Assembly (NCBI GenBank): GCA_023391015.1 | Contig: JAEWBT010000123.1 | Span: 1 to 35,493 of the forward strand | Direction of reading: 5' to 3' | DNA: 35,493 nt | Origin: Bacteroidota bacterium | GTDB lineage: Bacteria > Bacteroidota > Bacteroidia > Chitinophagales > Chitinophagaceae | In this document: positions 8,102 to 16,529 of the stretch, one piece after another | Position numbering within the stretch: position 1 is the stretch's first letter | Layout of the letters: each line of letters starts with the position of its first letter | Translations under genes and position numbers: made by a program | Notes under the pieces: generated by a model | What the model was told of the DNA's origin: nothing | Seen by the model: the letters and a program-made list of their open reading frames with translations, nothing else | Database searches by the model: none

Positions 8102-8824
8102 TTATTTTCCGGAAAATAAATCCTCGGCAGCCTGCACCGCTTCCGGCTTGCCAACGTCCAGAAAAACGTCACCGGTGTGATCGTAGCCTAAGATTTTCTT
8201 CCCACCAGCCAGCGCGAGATAAGCATCAATAAGAGAGAATTTGCCCCGCTGGGGAATGGCTTCGATAAATCCCGGCGACAGGATTTGAACTCCGGAAAAC
8301 GCCCGTGGCTGCAACGCTTCTGCCGGAACGGGAATCTTTTCTTCGCCGGTTTTTTCGTTGCGCCAGCCACAAAGACCCATCGTCTCGTTGAAAAGCAGGT
8401 AACGCGAAGAGGTGCGCTGCACCACCGCCAAAGTAGCGTCGGCGCCGCGCTGGTGGTGGATTTCTATCAACTCCGAAAGGTTTAGGTTGGTGAGAATATC
8501 CACGTTCATCACCACAATTGGGTCTTCTGTTCCCAACAGGGGCGCTGCTTTCTGGAGGCCACCGCCGGTTTCCAGCACGGCTTCGCGCTCGTCGGAAATC
8601 TGAACATAACTGCCAAAGCCGTTTTCCTTTTCTAATACATCCAGAATCTGTTCCGCAAAATGGTGGACATTCACCACCACATCGGTAATGCCGAAGCGTT
8701 GCAGGTAGCGGATGGCGTGTTCCAGAAGCGTTTTTCCGGCAACCTGGGCCAGCGCTTTGGGGTGATTATTGGTAAAAGGAGCCAGACGGGTGCCGAGACC
8801 GGCGGCAAAAAGCATCGCGCGCAT
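8102..8824 (-). CDS. NDP-sugar pyrophosphorylase family nucleotidyltransferase (MurU-like)
   Basis: A 240-aa single-domain nucleotidyltransferase. The nucleotide-binding signature G-L-G-T-R-x-x-P-x-x-x-x-x-P-K spans residues 9-23. ETGGG at 85-89 and the metal-binding Asp109 (MNVDI) follow, with SGVQILSP near 177-184 and FLDVGKPE near the C-terminus. It lacks the C-terminal hexapeptide domain of GlmU or RmlA-long forms. The size and motifs resemble MurU (N-acetylmuramate-1-phosphate uridylyltransferase of peptidoglycan recycling) and HddC-type enzymes. The AmgK kinase that would support MurU is not adjacent, so the substrate is uncertain. Its last codons (FSGK) overlap an iterated TTCCGGAA palindrome. 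Confidence 0.85.
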   Translation of the reverse strand: MRAMLFAAGLGTRLAPFTNNHPKALAQVAGKTLLEHAIRYLQRFGITDVVVNVHHFAEQILDVLEKENGFGSYVQISDEREAVLETGGGLQKAAPLLGTEDPIVVMNVDILTNLNLSELIEIHHQRGADATLAVVQRTSSRYLLFNETMGLCGWRNEKTGEEKIPVPAEALQPRAFSGVQILSPGFIEAIPQRGKFSLIDAYLALAGGKKILGYDHTGDVFLDVGKPEAVQAAEDLFSGK

Positions 8825-8836
8825 GGGACTATTTTT

Positions 8837-8867
8837 TATGTTTCATATGTCATGTTTCATGTTTCAT
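8837..8867. repeat. Short tandem ATGTTTCAT-type repeat
   Basis: ATGTTTCAT is repeated about three times in tandem with small variations, just upstream of the MurU-like gene start at 8824. It lies in that gene's probable promoter or 5' untranslated region; no function is evident. Confidence 0.7.
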
Positions 8868-8976
8868 AATTGGGGAAACGTGAAGCTCATGAAGCTGCAA
8901 AATAGAAGCACAAAGGCCAGTGTTCAAACGTCAAAATCCAAATCTCTTTTCCCCCCAAACAAAAAAACACCGCTTC

Positions 8977-9028
8977 TGTAGAGACGCCCAACCTGGGCGT
9001 CTCCTCTTCCCAACCTGGGCGTCTCCTC
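8977..9028. repeat. GAGACGCCCA inverted repeat with tandem-duplicated half
   Basis: GAGACGCCCA (8981-8990) and TGGGCGTCTC (8994-9003) form a perfect 10-bp stem with a 3-nt ACC loop. The right half, as a 20-nt unit starting CCCAACCTGG and ending GTCTCCTC, occurs twice (8987-9006 and 9009-9028). It resembles the TGTAGAGACGC...GCGTCTC dispersed palindromes seen in some Bacteroidota and cyanobacteria. It lies about 50 bp upstream of the PfkB gene. Confidence 0.8.
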
Positions 9029-9075
9029 AATATATGAAAAGGCTTCCCTAACGCCTCACACCTTATTTTCGCGCC

Positions 9076-9993
9076 ATGAGTCTTATTGTAGTTGGCACGA
9101 TGGCCTTCGACGCCCTGGAAACGCCCTTCGGCAAGGTGGATAAAATCATTGGCGGCTCGGCGATGTATGCGGCGTGGTCGGCGTCTAACTTCTACCAGCC
9201 CATCAAGCAGATTTCGATTGTGGGCGGCGATTTTCCGCAGGAAGAAATGGCCAAACTGGAAGCGCGCGGCGTGCAGTTTGAAGGCGTGGAAATCGTTCCC
9301 GACGAGAAAAGCTTTTTCTGGAGCGGCCGCTATCATATGGATATGAACACCCGCGACAGCCTCGTAACAGAACTGAATGTGCTGGAACGCTTCAACCCGC
9401 AAATCCCGGAAAATTATCAGGATTGCCAGTACCTGATGCTCGGCAACCTGGTGCCCGCTGTTCAAAAACAAGTGCTTAGCCAACTGCAAAACCGCCCGAA
9501 ACTCATTGTGATGGACACCATGAATTTCTGGATGGAAGTAGCCCTCAACGACCTGAAGGAAGTGTTGAAAATGGTGGACGTGCTGCTCGTCAACGACAGT
9601 GAGGCGCGGCAGCTTTCCGGCGAATATTCTCTCGTAAAAGCAGCGCAGAAAATCCAGGCGATGGGACCGAAAACGCTCATTATCAAAAAAGGTGAACACG
9701 GCGCGCTCCTCTTTGGCGAAGGCAAAATCTTCTCCGCTCCGGCCCTGCCGCTGGAAGACGTTTTTGACCCCACCGGCGCAGGCGACACTTTCGCAGGCGG
9801 CTTTATCGGCTACCTGGCGCAGAAAGACGATGTTTCTTTCGAGGCCATGAAAACAGCTATTATTGTAGGCTCGGCGATGGCGTCGTTCTGTGTGGAAAAA
9901 TTTGGCCCGGAGCGGATGCAGGAATTGACGGCTGATGAAATCAAAAGCCGGATTGGCGAATTCTCGCAGCTGGTGCAGTTTGCCGAAGCGTAA
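9076..9993 (+). CDS. PfkB family carbohydrate/nucleoside kinase
   Basis: A 305-aa ribokinase-fold protein. The N-terminal substrate side contains the GGSAMYAAWSA helix (26-36, the usual GG-N/S-A motif). The C-terminal PfkB signature 2 is DPTGAGDTFAGG (231-242), with catalytic base Asp237 and the anion hole GAGD. VNDSEA (172-177) and KKGEHGALL (204-212) are also family-typical. The sugar or nucleoside substrate cannot be read from the sequence; the family includes ribokinase, adenosine kinase and fructokinases. A weak promoter-like TATTTTCG at 9064-9071 is very close to the ATG. The GNAT gene follows 20 bp downstream and may be co-transcribed. Confidence 0.93.
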   Translation: MSLIVVGTMAFDALETPFGKVDKIIGGSAMYAAWSASNFYQPIKQISIVGGDFPQEEMAKLEARGVQFEGVEIVPDEKSFFWSGRYHMDMNTRDSLVTELNVLERFNPQIPENYQDCQYLMLGNLVPAVQKQVLSQLQNRPKLIVMDTMNFWMEVALNDLKEVLKMVDVLLVNDSEARQLSGEYSLVKAAQKIQAMGPKTLIIKKGEHGALLFGEGKIFSAPALPLEDVFDPTGAGDTFAGGFIGYLAQKDDVSFEAMKTAIIVGSAMASFCVEKFGPERMQELTADEIKSRIGEFSQLVQFAEA

Positions 9994-10013
9994 GAAAAAT
10001 CAATTTCTGAATC

Positions 10014-10466
10014 ATGCTGACGCTCCAAAGAACTACTTCTGAAGACTTAAGTTTCCGGGAATTAGTAGCAGCGCTGAATGCGGATCTGGCTGTTCGTAAC
10101 GGGGATGCAAACGATTTTTTTGCACAATTCAATGGCCTCGCAGGGTTGGAATGCGTGGTCATTGCCTATGAATCGGGTATTGCAGTGGGTTGTGGCGCAG
10201 CTAAGCCTTTCGATAGCAACGCCAGCGAAATCAAAAGAATGTTTGTGCTGCCTGAAAAGCGTGGAAATGGAATTGCGGGAGCGGTTTTGGCAGCAATAGA
10301 AGGCTGGTGTACAGAATTAGGCTACCGGAAATGCATTTTGGAAACTGGCCAAAAACAACCGGAAGCCATCAGGCTATATCAGAAAAGCGGCTACCAACAG
10401 ATATCCAATTTCGGACCTTATGTAGGCGTAGAAGACAGTCTTTGCTTTGAAAAGCATTTGTCATAA
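10014..10466 (+). CDS. GNAT family N-acetyltransferase
   Basis: A 150-aa single GNAT domain. Motif A is the strand and loop KRMFVLPEKRGNGIAGAVL, with the acetyl-CoA pyrophosphate loop RGNGIA at 83-88. Motif B appears as ILETGQKQPEAIRLYQKSGYQQI near 108-130, the arrangement seen in small-molecule and aminoacyl acetyltransferases. The substrate is unknown. It lies 20 bp after the PfkB kinase on the same strand and is convergent with lpxD. Confidence 0.9.
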   Translation: MLTLQRTTSEDLSFRELVAALNADLAVRNGDANDFFAQFNGLAGLECVVIAYESGIAVGCGAAKPFDSNASEIKRMFVLPEKRGNGIAGAVLAAIEGWCTELGYRKCILETGQKQPEAIRLYQKSGYQQISNFGPYVGVEDSLCFEKHLS

Positions 10467-10483
10467 AAAGCGCTTTCCGGTCC

Positions 10484-10517
10484 TTCTTTTGTCTTTTATC
10501 TATTGTCTTTTGTCTTT
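10484..10517. repeat. Interspersed AAAAGACAAAAGA repeat, copy 1
   Basis: On the minus strand this reads AAAGACAAAAGACAATAG followed by ATAAAAGACAAAAGAA. It matches copies at 14963, 24746 and 25392. It overlaps the lpxD 3' end and provides its last codons and stop. Confidence 0.85.
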
Positions 10518-11456
10518 CCGGTAGGCGTCCCAGATTTCCGGAATCCGCTTGATGTAGGCCAGCTCTTTCATCTTTTCGCGCGCCTCGCCTGCGGGATAGC
10601 CAAAATAGGTTTTGCCGCCTTCGATGGACGACGGAATGCCGCTTTGGGCCAGCACCACCGCGCCCTTGCCAATCGTTAGGTCTTTATTCACGCCTACCTG
10701 CCCCCACAGAATCACCTCGTCTTCGAGGTGCGTTTTTCCGGCAATGCCCACCTGCGCGGCAATAAGGCAGTTTTTGCCAATCACCACGCCGTGGCCCACG
10801 TGCACCGAGTTGTCGATCTTGGTGCCCTGTCCGATGATGGTGTCGCCGCTCACGCCGCGGTCGAGGGTGCAGCCCGCGCCGATTTCCACCCAGTCTTCAA
10901 TCACCACGCGCCCGCAGCTTTCGAGTTTGTCGTATTGCACCTCGCGCTCCGTCCGGCGTTTGAAATAAAACGCGTCGCCGCCAATCACGGTGTTGGCCCC
11001 GATGATGACGTTGTCGCCAATCACGCAGTCGTCGTAAATCGCCACGCCGGGGTGGAAAAGGCAATTCTCGCCAATGCGCACGCGATTGCCCACAAAAACG
11101 CCCGGTTGCAGGTGGGTGCCTTCGCCGATGAGCGCGGTTTCGGAAACCATTTGCGAAGCGGGCGTGAAAGGCCGGAAATGTTTCACCAGTTTCACGTAGG
11201 CGGCAAACGGATCGTCGCACACCAACAGGGTTTTGCCTTCCGGAAAATCGGCTACTTCTTTGTTGATGATAATGACCGTAGCCGCCGAGTGGAGGCACTT
11301 ATTATAATATTTGGGATGATCCACAAACGAGATGTCGCCGGGCTGCACCTTGTGAATTTCGTTGAGGCCGGTGGCAGTCGCCGTGTCAGTCCCTGCCAAT
11401 TTTGCCGAAAGAAAATCTGCCAGCCAGGTGACGGCAACGGGTTGAGAAAGCTTCAT
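10500..11456 (-). CDS. lpxD: UDP-3-O-acylglucosamine N-acyltransferase LpxD
   Basis: A 318-aa protein with an N-terminal LpxD uridine-binding domain (LNEIHKVQPGDISFVDHPKY near 31-50, then DPFAAYVKL) followed by a left-handed beta-helix of hexapeptide repeats from about 105 to 275. The likely catalytic His222 lies in HVGHGVVIGKNCLIAAQ. LpxD adds the N-linked hydroxyacyl chain in lipid A synthesis, in the cytoplasm. The protein is slightly shorter than E. coli LpxD (341 aa). Bacteroidota often carry a second LpxD-like gene beside lpxC/lpxA; this copy is isolated, so it may be the paralogue. Its final residues KDKRQ and TAG stop are encoded by an interspersed repeat. Confidence 0.93.
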   Translation of the reverse strand: MKLSQPVAVTWLADFLSAKLAGTDTATATGLNEIHKVQPGDISFVDHPKYYNKCLHSAATVIIINKEVADFPEGKTLLVCDDPFAAYVKLVKHFRPFTPASQMVSETALIGEGTHLQPGVFVGNRVRIGENCLFHPGVAIYDDCVIGDNVIIGANTVIGGDAFYFKRRTEREVQYDKLESCGRVVIEDWVEIGAGCTLDRGVSGDTIIGQGTKIDNSVHVGHGVVIGKNCLIAAQVGIAGKTHLEDEVILWGQVGVNKDLTIGKGAVVLAQSGIPSSIEGGKTYFGYPAGEAREKMKELAYIKRIPEIWDAYRKDKRQ

Positions 11457-11545
11457 AAGCGGTTTTGGGGAAGAAATTTTTTTGAAAATCGTAAATCCGG
11501 AAGGGGCTGCGGGTGCAATTTTAGGGCCTTTAAAGATAATAGCTT

Positions 11546-12382
11546 ATGGCTTGGGTGAATTATAACGGACATTTTTTTCCGGAAAACGCGCTGCCGGTAG
11601 CGGCCTCCGATGTGGGGTTGCGCTATGGGGTTAGTTTGTTTGAAACCATGCGCTGGAGGGGTGGAAAAGTGCCACTCCTGGCGGGGCATTACGACCGGCT
11701 GAAGGCCGGAATGAAGGTTTTTCAGGCCGCATTGCCGCCCTCCTTTACCCCCGAGGTGCTGCAAACGGAAATCGAAAAAACTGTTAAGCAGAATGCGGTG
11801 GTAGGCGATGCCTGGATTCGCCTTCAGGTAACGCCTGATTTTGAAGCAACAGCTTTGCATCCTTTTCCCGGAATGCTGTTCCGGATAGAATGTACAGCTT
11901 GCGAGCCTTTGGCTTTCAATGGGTTAGGGCTAAAGGTTGATTTTTCCGAAAATGATTACCGGTCGAATCTCAGTCCGTTTTGCTTCTTTAAAACCGGCAA
12001 TTATGCGCCTTATTTTCTGGCTTCTTTGGAGGCAAAAAATCGTGGTCTGGATGATGTTTTTTTGTTAAACGCAAGGGGCAACGTAGGGGAAAGCGCTACG
12101 GCTAACGTTTTCTGCACAGAAAGCAACCGGCTGCTGACGCCGCCTCTTTCCGAGGGCATCGTAGCGGGTGTGGCCCGGGGCCACTTGCTTCAAGTTCTTT
12201 CCCACTCCGGATTTATTATAGAAGAAGAGCCGCTCTCTAAAGTGCGCCTGCTGCAAGCCGACGCTATCTTCCTGACCAATGCTTTTCGGGGTCTTCGCTG
12301 GGTTGCCTCCTGTGGAGACACAACTTTTAGCAAAGGCCCTGCAGAAGACCTTTTTAGGAAAGCGTTTCTATTGGACACCTAG
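11546..12382 (+). CDS. Class IV PLP-dependent aminotransferase / lyase
   Basis: A 278-aa fold-type IV PLP enzyme. The Schiff-base lysine is Lys149 in FFKTGNYAPYFLA. The PLP-contacting Glu182 is in GNVGESATANVF, and a PLSEGIVAGVAR segment contacts the phosphate. RYGVSLFETMRW near 26-37 is the typical N-terminal motif. Members are branched-chain aminotransferases (IlvE), D-amino acid aminotransferases or aminodeoxychorismate lyase (PabC). The short length favours a PabC-like or D-amino-acid enzyme over IlvE, but motifs alone cannot settle this. It is divergent from lpxD. Confidence 0.9.
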   Translation: MAWVNYNGHFFPENALPVAASDVGLRYGVSLFETMRWRGGKVPLLAGHYDRLKAGMKVFQAALPPSFTPEVLQTEIEKTVKQNAVVGDAWIRLQVTPDFEATALHPFPGMLFRIECTACEPLAFNGLGLKVDFSENDYRSNLSPFCFFKTGNYAPYFLASLEAKNRGLDDVFLLNARGNVGESATANVFCTESNRLLTPPLSEGIVAGVARGHLLQVLSHSGFIIEEEPLSKVRLLQADAIFLTNAFRGLRWVASCGDTTFSKGPAEDLFRKAFLLDT

Positions 12383-12383
12383 G

Positions 12384-12397
12384 CTGGCACAATCTTT
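12384..12397 (+). promoter_or_regulatory. Possible sigma-54-like -24 element upstream of the outer-membrane protein gene
   Basis: CTGGCACAATCTTT contains the sigma-54 -24 core TGGCAC, but the -12 TTGC is not matched (TTTT). The same 14-mer occurs 39 bp upstream of msrB at 18908. It lies about 90 bp before the ATG at 12487. Confidence 0.35.
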
Positions 12398-12486
12398 TTT
12401 AATAACTCCTGATTCCGGCGTAACGGCCGGTAAAATCTCTCTTCTCACGCATCTCAATTCTTTCACACAAACCTCTTTATTTGGTT

Positions 12487-13137
12487 ATGAAATCCCTTCT
12501 CCTTACAGCAGCTGTGTCTGCTCTTGCCCTGAGCGCAAACGCTCAGATCAGTGTTATCCCCGAAGCGGGCGTTAGCCTGGCCAACTACCGTTACAACATT
12601 TCTGCCCCGGCTGGATCGGGTATAGGTGATAAATCCGGTAGCACTGCTACAAACGCTGGTTTCCGTGGTGGTGTTAACGTTGGCTTCGGTATCGGTAACA
12701 ACCTGTCTATCCAGCCAGGCCTTTTCTTTACCATGAAAGGTGGTAACGAAGAAATTGGCGGCGTTAAAAACGATACCCGCTTCAATTATCTTGAGCTTCC
12801 GGTGAATGCTGTTTACTACTTTGGCGACGATCAAAGCGGTTTTTTCCTGAGCGCCGGTGGTTATGGTGCAATGCTGCTGAGCGCCAAAGCTGAGTTGAGC
12901 GGCGGTGGCCAAAGTGCAACAGTTGATTATAAAATTGGTGGCGATGAAGCCAAAGACGATCTCCGTCGCTGGGACATTGGTGTACAAGGTGGTGTTGGTT
13001 ACCAACTCCGTAATGGCCTGATGGTTCGCGCACAATACCATGCTGGTTTAATGAACATTCAGCATCATAACCAATCTGACAACTCTATCCGCAATGGTAT
13101 GTTGACCATCGGACTGGGTTACAAATTCGGTTTCTAA
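12487..13137 (+). CDS. Outer-membrane beta-barrel protein (PorT-like fold)
   Basis: A 216-aa protein with a signal peptide ending ALALSANA|Q at about residue 19-20. It is followed by alternating amphipathic strands rich in Gly and aromatic residues (GFRGGVNVGFGIG, LSIQPGLFFTM, FNYLELPVNAVYYFG, GFFLSAGGYGAML, WDIGVQGGVGYQL). It ends in a C-terminal Phe (GLGYKFGF), the usual outer-membrane barrel insertion signal. This is the outer-membrane protein beta-barrel domain common in Bacteroidota, with about 8 strands. The ATG at 12487 is preferred over an in-frame TTG two codons earlier. A strong terminator follows. The ligand or role is unknown. Confidence 0.88.
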   Translation: MKSLLLTAAVSALALSANAQISVIPEAGVSLANYRYNISAPAGSGIGDKSGSTATNAGFRGGVNVGFGIGNNLSIQPGLFFTMKGGNEEIGGVKNDTRFNYLELPVNAVYYFGDDQSGFFLSAGGYGAMLLSAKAELSGGGQSATVDYKIGGDEAKDDLRRWDIGVQGGVGYQLRNGLMVRAQYHAGLMNIQHHNQSDNSIRNGMLTIGLGYKFGF

Positions 13138-13169
13138 GCCCGACTGCTGGTTTACCATTTCCTTTTTAG

Positions 13170-13203
13170 AAAGACCGTTCCGGTTTCCGGGACGGTCTTT
13201 TTA
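13170..13203 (+). terminator. Rho-independent terminator after the outer-membrane protein gene
   Basis: AAGACCGTTCCGG (13171-13183) pairs with CCGGGACGGTCTT (13187-13199) across a 3-nt TTT loop with one T-G wobble, followed by a T-run. The stem apex includes an iterated TTCCGG half-site. Confidence 0.92.
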
Positions 13204-13260
13204 TATATCCCTACCACCCTTTTCTTACCTTCGCCTGCCGGACCAAATTTCCGGAAAATC

Positions 13261-14787
13261 ATGACTGATTCCCGTCCTGTTCGCGTTCGTTTTGCCCCTT
13301 CGCCCACCGGCGGCCTCCACCTCGGTGGGGTGCGCACGGTGCTCTACAATTATCTTTTCGCCCGTCAGCACAACGGCACTTTTGTGCTGCGTATCGAAGA
13401 CACCGACCAGACGCGCTTTGTGCCGGGTGCCGAAGAATACATTCTGGATTGCCTTTCCTGGTGTGGCCTCACGCCTGATGAAAGCGTCTTAAATCCCGGA
13501 AATTTTGGCCCTTACCGCCAAAGCGAGCGCAAGGCCAATTACCGGCAATACGCGGAACAACTTGTTGCTTCCGGACATGCCTATTACGCCTTCGACACGC
13601 CCGAAGAACTGGAAGCGATGCGTGAAAACCTTAAAACCGAAGCCAACCCTTCGCCGCAATACGACCGGAATACGCGGCTGCAGATGCGCAATTCCTTGTC
13701 GCTTTCCGAAGCCGAGGTAGATGCGCTGATGGCCGCTCATACGCCTTATGTAATCCGCGCTAAGATGCCCGATTCCGGAACCGTTTCCTTTACCGACGCC
13801 GTCCGGGGAGCGGTTTCTTTTGAACTTTCTTTGGTGGATGACAAAGTGCTGCTGAAGCGCGATGGGATGCCCACCTATCACCTGGCCGTGGTGGTAGATG
13901 ATTATTTAATGGAAATCACCCACGTCTTTCGCGGTGAAGAATGGCTGCCGTCTGCGCCGGTGCACTTGTTTTTGTGGGAAGCCCTGGGCTGGAAAGAAAA
14001 GATGCCGCAGTGGGCGCACCTGCCCTTAATTCTCGGTCCCGACGGGGCAAAGCTTTCCAAGCGCCACGGTGCGAAATACGGCTTCCCGATTTTTGCCATG
14101 AGCTGGACGGACCCGAAAACCGGCGAGACGACCGAAGGTTTTCGCGAGCGTGGCTTTTTGCCCGAAGCCTTCCTGAATGACCTGGCCTTGCTGGGTTGGA
14201 ACGATGGCAGCGGCGAGGAGATTTTCTCTTTGAAAGAGCTGGAACAACGCTTTTCGCTCGACCGCGTTGCGGCATCGGGAGCCGTTTTTGACTATGAAAA
14301 AGCCCGTTGGGTGAATCATCAGCACATTCAGCGCCTGCCGGATGACGAATTGGTGATGCTGGTGCAGCCCTTCCTGGAGGCAAAAGGCATTAGCGCCTCT
14401 CCCGAAGACCTTTTGAAAATCCTGCCGGCAATCAAAGAGCGCTGCCACCTGCTGACTGATTTTTACGAACAAGGATCCTTCTTTTTTAAAGCGCCCGAGG
14501 CCGTAGATGTGGAAGCCATCCGCCCCAAATGGAACGAGAAAATTGCCGGTTTTTTCCGGAAATATGCCGACGCGCTGGAGCATCAGGAATACTTTGACGC
14601 CGAGGAAGCCGGTTCGCATTTTGCACAGGTGTTGGCAGAAGCAGGTATTAAAAAGGGCGAAGCCATGCTGCCCCTGCGCGTGATGCTGGTAGGCGGCAAG
14701 TTTGGCCCGGATTTGTTTTTCATTCTTTCGCACATTGGCGGCAAGGAAGCGGCATCGCGCATCCTGCGGGTTGTAGAGCAGCTTTAA
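13261..14787 (+). CDS. gltX: Glutamyl-tRNA synthetase
   Basis: A 508-aa class I aminoacyl-tRNA synthetase. The HIGH-type motif is FAPSPTGGLHLGGVRT (11-26), and FVLRIEDTDQTRF follows (the glutamate-binding and DTD segment). The KMSKS equivalent is KLSKRHG at 264-270. The length is normal for bacterial GltX (about 470-510). It charges tRNA-Glu in the cytoplasm. A TACCTTCG box at 13226-13233 resembles the Bacteroidota -7 element TAnnTTTG. It stands alone between two strong terminators. Confidence 0.97.
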   Translation: MTDSRPVRVRFAPSPTGGLHLGGVRTVLYNYLFARQHNGTFVLRIEDTDQTRFVPGAEEYILDCLSWCGLTPDESVLNPGNFGPYRQSERKANYRQYAEQLVASGHAYYAFDTPEELEAMRENLKTEANPSPQYDRNTRLQMRNSLSLSEAEVDALMAAHTPYVIRAKMPDSGTVSFTDAVRGAVSFELSLVDDKVLLKRDGMPTYHLAVVVDDYLMEITHVFRGEEWLPSAPVHLFLWEALGWKEKMPQWAHLPLILGPDGAKLSKRHGAKYGFPIFAMSWTDPKTGETTEGFRERGFLPEAFLNDLALLGWNDGSGEEIFSLKELEQRFSLDRVAASGAVFDYEKARWVNHQHIQRLPDDELVMLVQPFLEAKGISASPEDLLKILPAIKERCHLLTDFYEQGSFFFKAPEAVDVEAIRPKWNEKIAGFFRKYADALEHQEYFDAEEAGSHFAQVLAEAGIKKGEAMLPLRVMLVGGKFGPDLFFILSHIGGKEAASRILRVVEQL

Positions 14788-14830
14788 AAACAACGCCGGA
14801 AACCACCTTTTTCCGGAAATTTCCGGAAAT

Positions 14831-14879
14831 AAAACCGCCCGTCAGGCCTGCTCTAAAGAACCTGACGGGCGGTTTTTTT
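14831..14879 (+). terminator. Rho-independent terminator after gltX
   Basis: AAACCGCCCGTCAGG (14832-14846) pairs with CCTGACGGGCGGTTT (14861-14875), with a 14-nt loop and a T7 tail. Two adjoining ATTTCCGGAAAT palindromes (14811-14828) precede it. Confidence 0.95.
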
Positions 14880-14962
14880 GTTAGTTGGTGCAGTCTTTTT
14901 TATCTTAGAAGAAAGAGGGAACCGTCTTAAGTGGACAGATCTGCTTTAGCTGAATGCTGGCT

Positions 14963-14996
14963 TCTCTTTTATCTTTTGTCTATCGTCTTTTGTCTC
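14963..14996. repeat. Interspersed AAAAGACAAAAGA repeat, copy 2
   Basis: The minus strand reads GAGACAAAAGACGATAGAC followed by AAAAGATAAAAGAGA, matching the copies at 10484, 24746 and 25392. It ends 7 bp before the S4 protein start codon. Confidence 0.85.
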
Positions 14997-15003
14997 TAAC
15001 ACC

Positions 15004-15417
15004 ATGCCGCCTGCTTCCGAAAAACTGCGCCTCGATAAATACCTCTGGGCCATCCGCATTTTTAAAACCCGTACGCTTGCCACGGCTGCCATCGACGAAG
15101 GCAAGGTGAAGATGGGGGGCGTTTCTCTGAAAGCTTCTAAACCAGTCTCCATTGGCGACCGTTATGAAATTCGTACGCCGGCGCGCAAATGGGTGATCGA
15201 AGTAACCGGATTGCTGCCGACCCGTATGGGCTACGAAGAAGCTATCAAGCACTATGCTGACCTGAGCACCGAAGAAGACAAAGCCTTCGGACAACGACAC
15301 GCGCCCAGCTTCTACACCGGCAAGCGCCTCAGCAAAACAGGCCGCCCGACCAAAAAGGAACGGCGCGGCCTGAGCGACCTGCTTCACGGAGACGAAGCCC
15401 CGGAAAACAGCGAATAA
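15004..15417 (+). CDS. S4-domain RNA-binding protein (Hsp15/HslR-like)
   Basis: A 137-aa protein with an N-terminal S4 fold (LRLDKYLWAIRIFKTRTLATAAIDEGKVKMGG, residues 8-39) and a basic, glycine-poor C-terminal tail (GRPTKKERRGL near 115-125). This matches the Hsp15 (HslR) group, which binds stalled 50S subunits carrying peptidyl-tRNA. The call of ribosome rescue is by family only. The 5' side is occupied by an interspersed repeat, so its promoter lies upstream of or within the repeat. The 3' end is 5 bp from the convergent lipoprotein gene. Confidence 0.88.
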   Translation: MPPASEKLRLDKYLWAIRIFKTRTLATAAIDEGKVKMGGVSLKASKPVSIGDRYEIRTPARKWVIEVTGLLPTRMGYEEAIKHYADLSTEEDKAFGQRHAPSFYTGKRLSKTGRPTKKERRGLSDLLHGDEAPENSE

Positions 15418-15422
15418 AGCGT

Positions 15423-16442
15423 CTAGTAAATACTTTGGAAATTTCCGGGAATGGTGGCCACCCAGTTCAGCCCACCGTCTTCGCTGCGGTACAAACCCGT
15501 AGAGGTGGCGGCATAAACATAGCGGATTTCGCGGCTGTTGCCGCTGGCGTCTTTCTTGTAAATATTGTTTTTAGCGGTCATCCCACGCACTACGCTGCCA
15601 GCCATAATGCCTTTGTTGGAAAGCACGAATGTTCCGTTATCGAGCCGGTACACTTTGCCGTTATCCGTGCCAATCAGCAGATTCTGACCGAAAGGAGCGA
15701 CTGCACTTAAGAGTCGTTCGTTGCTTGGGATTCCGGAAAATTGCTTCCAGTTTTTGCCGGTGTCCACAGTGTACCAGGCACCGTTGGTACCGCTGTAATC
15801 ATAAGCTACAAGTGTGCTCTCATAAGCCGCCAATTGGTAGTTGCCGGTGGATGGCGGGGTGCTTCTAAGGGAGAACCAGTTGGAAGTAGGCGAAAATTGG
15901 GCATAGACCCGGTGATTCTTATTGTCGTAGGCCGCCAAGATACCGCTATTCAACTCTGTAAAAGAAGAAACCGTTATAGGGCCGCCAACGACCGTAGTGT
16001 CAAACACCCAGCTTTTACCGTAATTGGTGCTCAATGCGATACCGGTACCGTTGCGGCAGGCAACATACACCAGTTTCCGGGCGGTAGAGTAGTGCATCAG
16101 CGTTGCCCAAGGGGCGTCTGTTGCATAAGGAAGCTGGCTGAAGGTAACGTTGAAGGCGTTGTTGTCTTCGCTGAGATACAGGTTGCTTTTTGCCCAAAGC
16201 ACATTCTTGCCGGCGATCACAATGCCACGATCCGTAACGCCGTCGGTTTTGAAAAACTCTTTGTACTGCTCGCCATTGTTGGAGATATACAGGCCACCGG
16301 CCGAGTCGGAAACAAAAAGGCTATACGGTTTTTGGATGACTTGGTTGTTGTCAATACCGTTTTCTTTCCGGCAGCTGCTGGTTGAAACGGCTGCCACGAG
16401 CACGGCCACCGAGGCCAGCGAAAGAAGGTTACGAATGCGCAT
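15423..16442 (-). CDS. Lipoprotein with beta-propeller (BNR/Asp-box) repeats
   Basis: A 339-aa protein from the ATG at 16442. The lipoprotein signal is MRIRNLLSLASVAVLVAAV with lipobox STSSC (Cys24). The mature part contains Asp-box motifs typical of sialidase and sortilin-like propellers: STNYGKSW (138-145), TVDTGKNW (225-232) and SEDGGLNW (320-327). Propeller strands such as SLFVSDSAGGLYIS and NLLIGTDNGKVYRLDNG are also present. It is probably anchored in the outer membrane facing the periplasm or exterior. No catalytic sialidase residues are evident, so the role is probably binding or structural. It lies downstream of the DUF4836 gene on the same strand, 87 bp away. Confidence 0.85.
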   Translation of the reverse strand: MRIRNLLSLASVAVLVAAVSTSSCRKENGIDNNQVIQKPYSLFVSDSAGGLYISNNGEQYKEFFKTDGVTDRGIVIAGKNVLWAKSNLYLSEDNNAFNVTFSQLPYATDAPWATLMHYSTARKLVYVACRNGTGIALSTNYGKSWVFDTTVVGGPITVSSFTELNSGILAAYDNKNHRVYAQFSPTSNWFSLRSTPPSTGNYQLAAYESTLVAYDYSGTNGAWYTVDTGKNWKQFSGIPSNERLLSAVAPFGQNLLIGTDNGKVYRLDNGTFVLSNKGIMAGSVVRGMTAKNNIYKKDASGNSREIRYVYAATSTGLYRSEDGGLNWVATIPGNFQSIY

Positions 16443-16529
16443 GTGAAATAAAGATAGCAAGAAGATACCGCGTACCAAAATACGCTTTGCAGGGCAAATT
16501 ACGAAACGTCGCTTTTAAAGACAGCAAAA

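Noticed and set aside
8887..9699. 270-aa minus-strand ORF antisense to the PfkB gene
   Set aside because: Composition typical of an antisense frame; the PfkB motifs on the plus strand are decisive.
10728..11558. 276-aa plus-strand ORF antisense to lpxD
   Set aside because: His/Ala/Val-rich translation with no domain; shadow of the well-supported lpxD.
14026..14793. 255-aa minus-strand ORF antisense to gltX
   Set aside because: Shadow of gltX with no recognisable motif.
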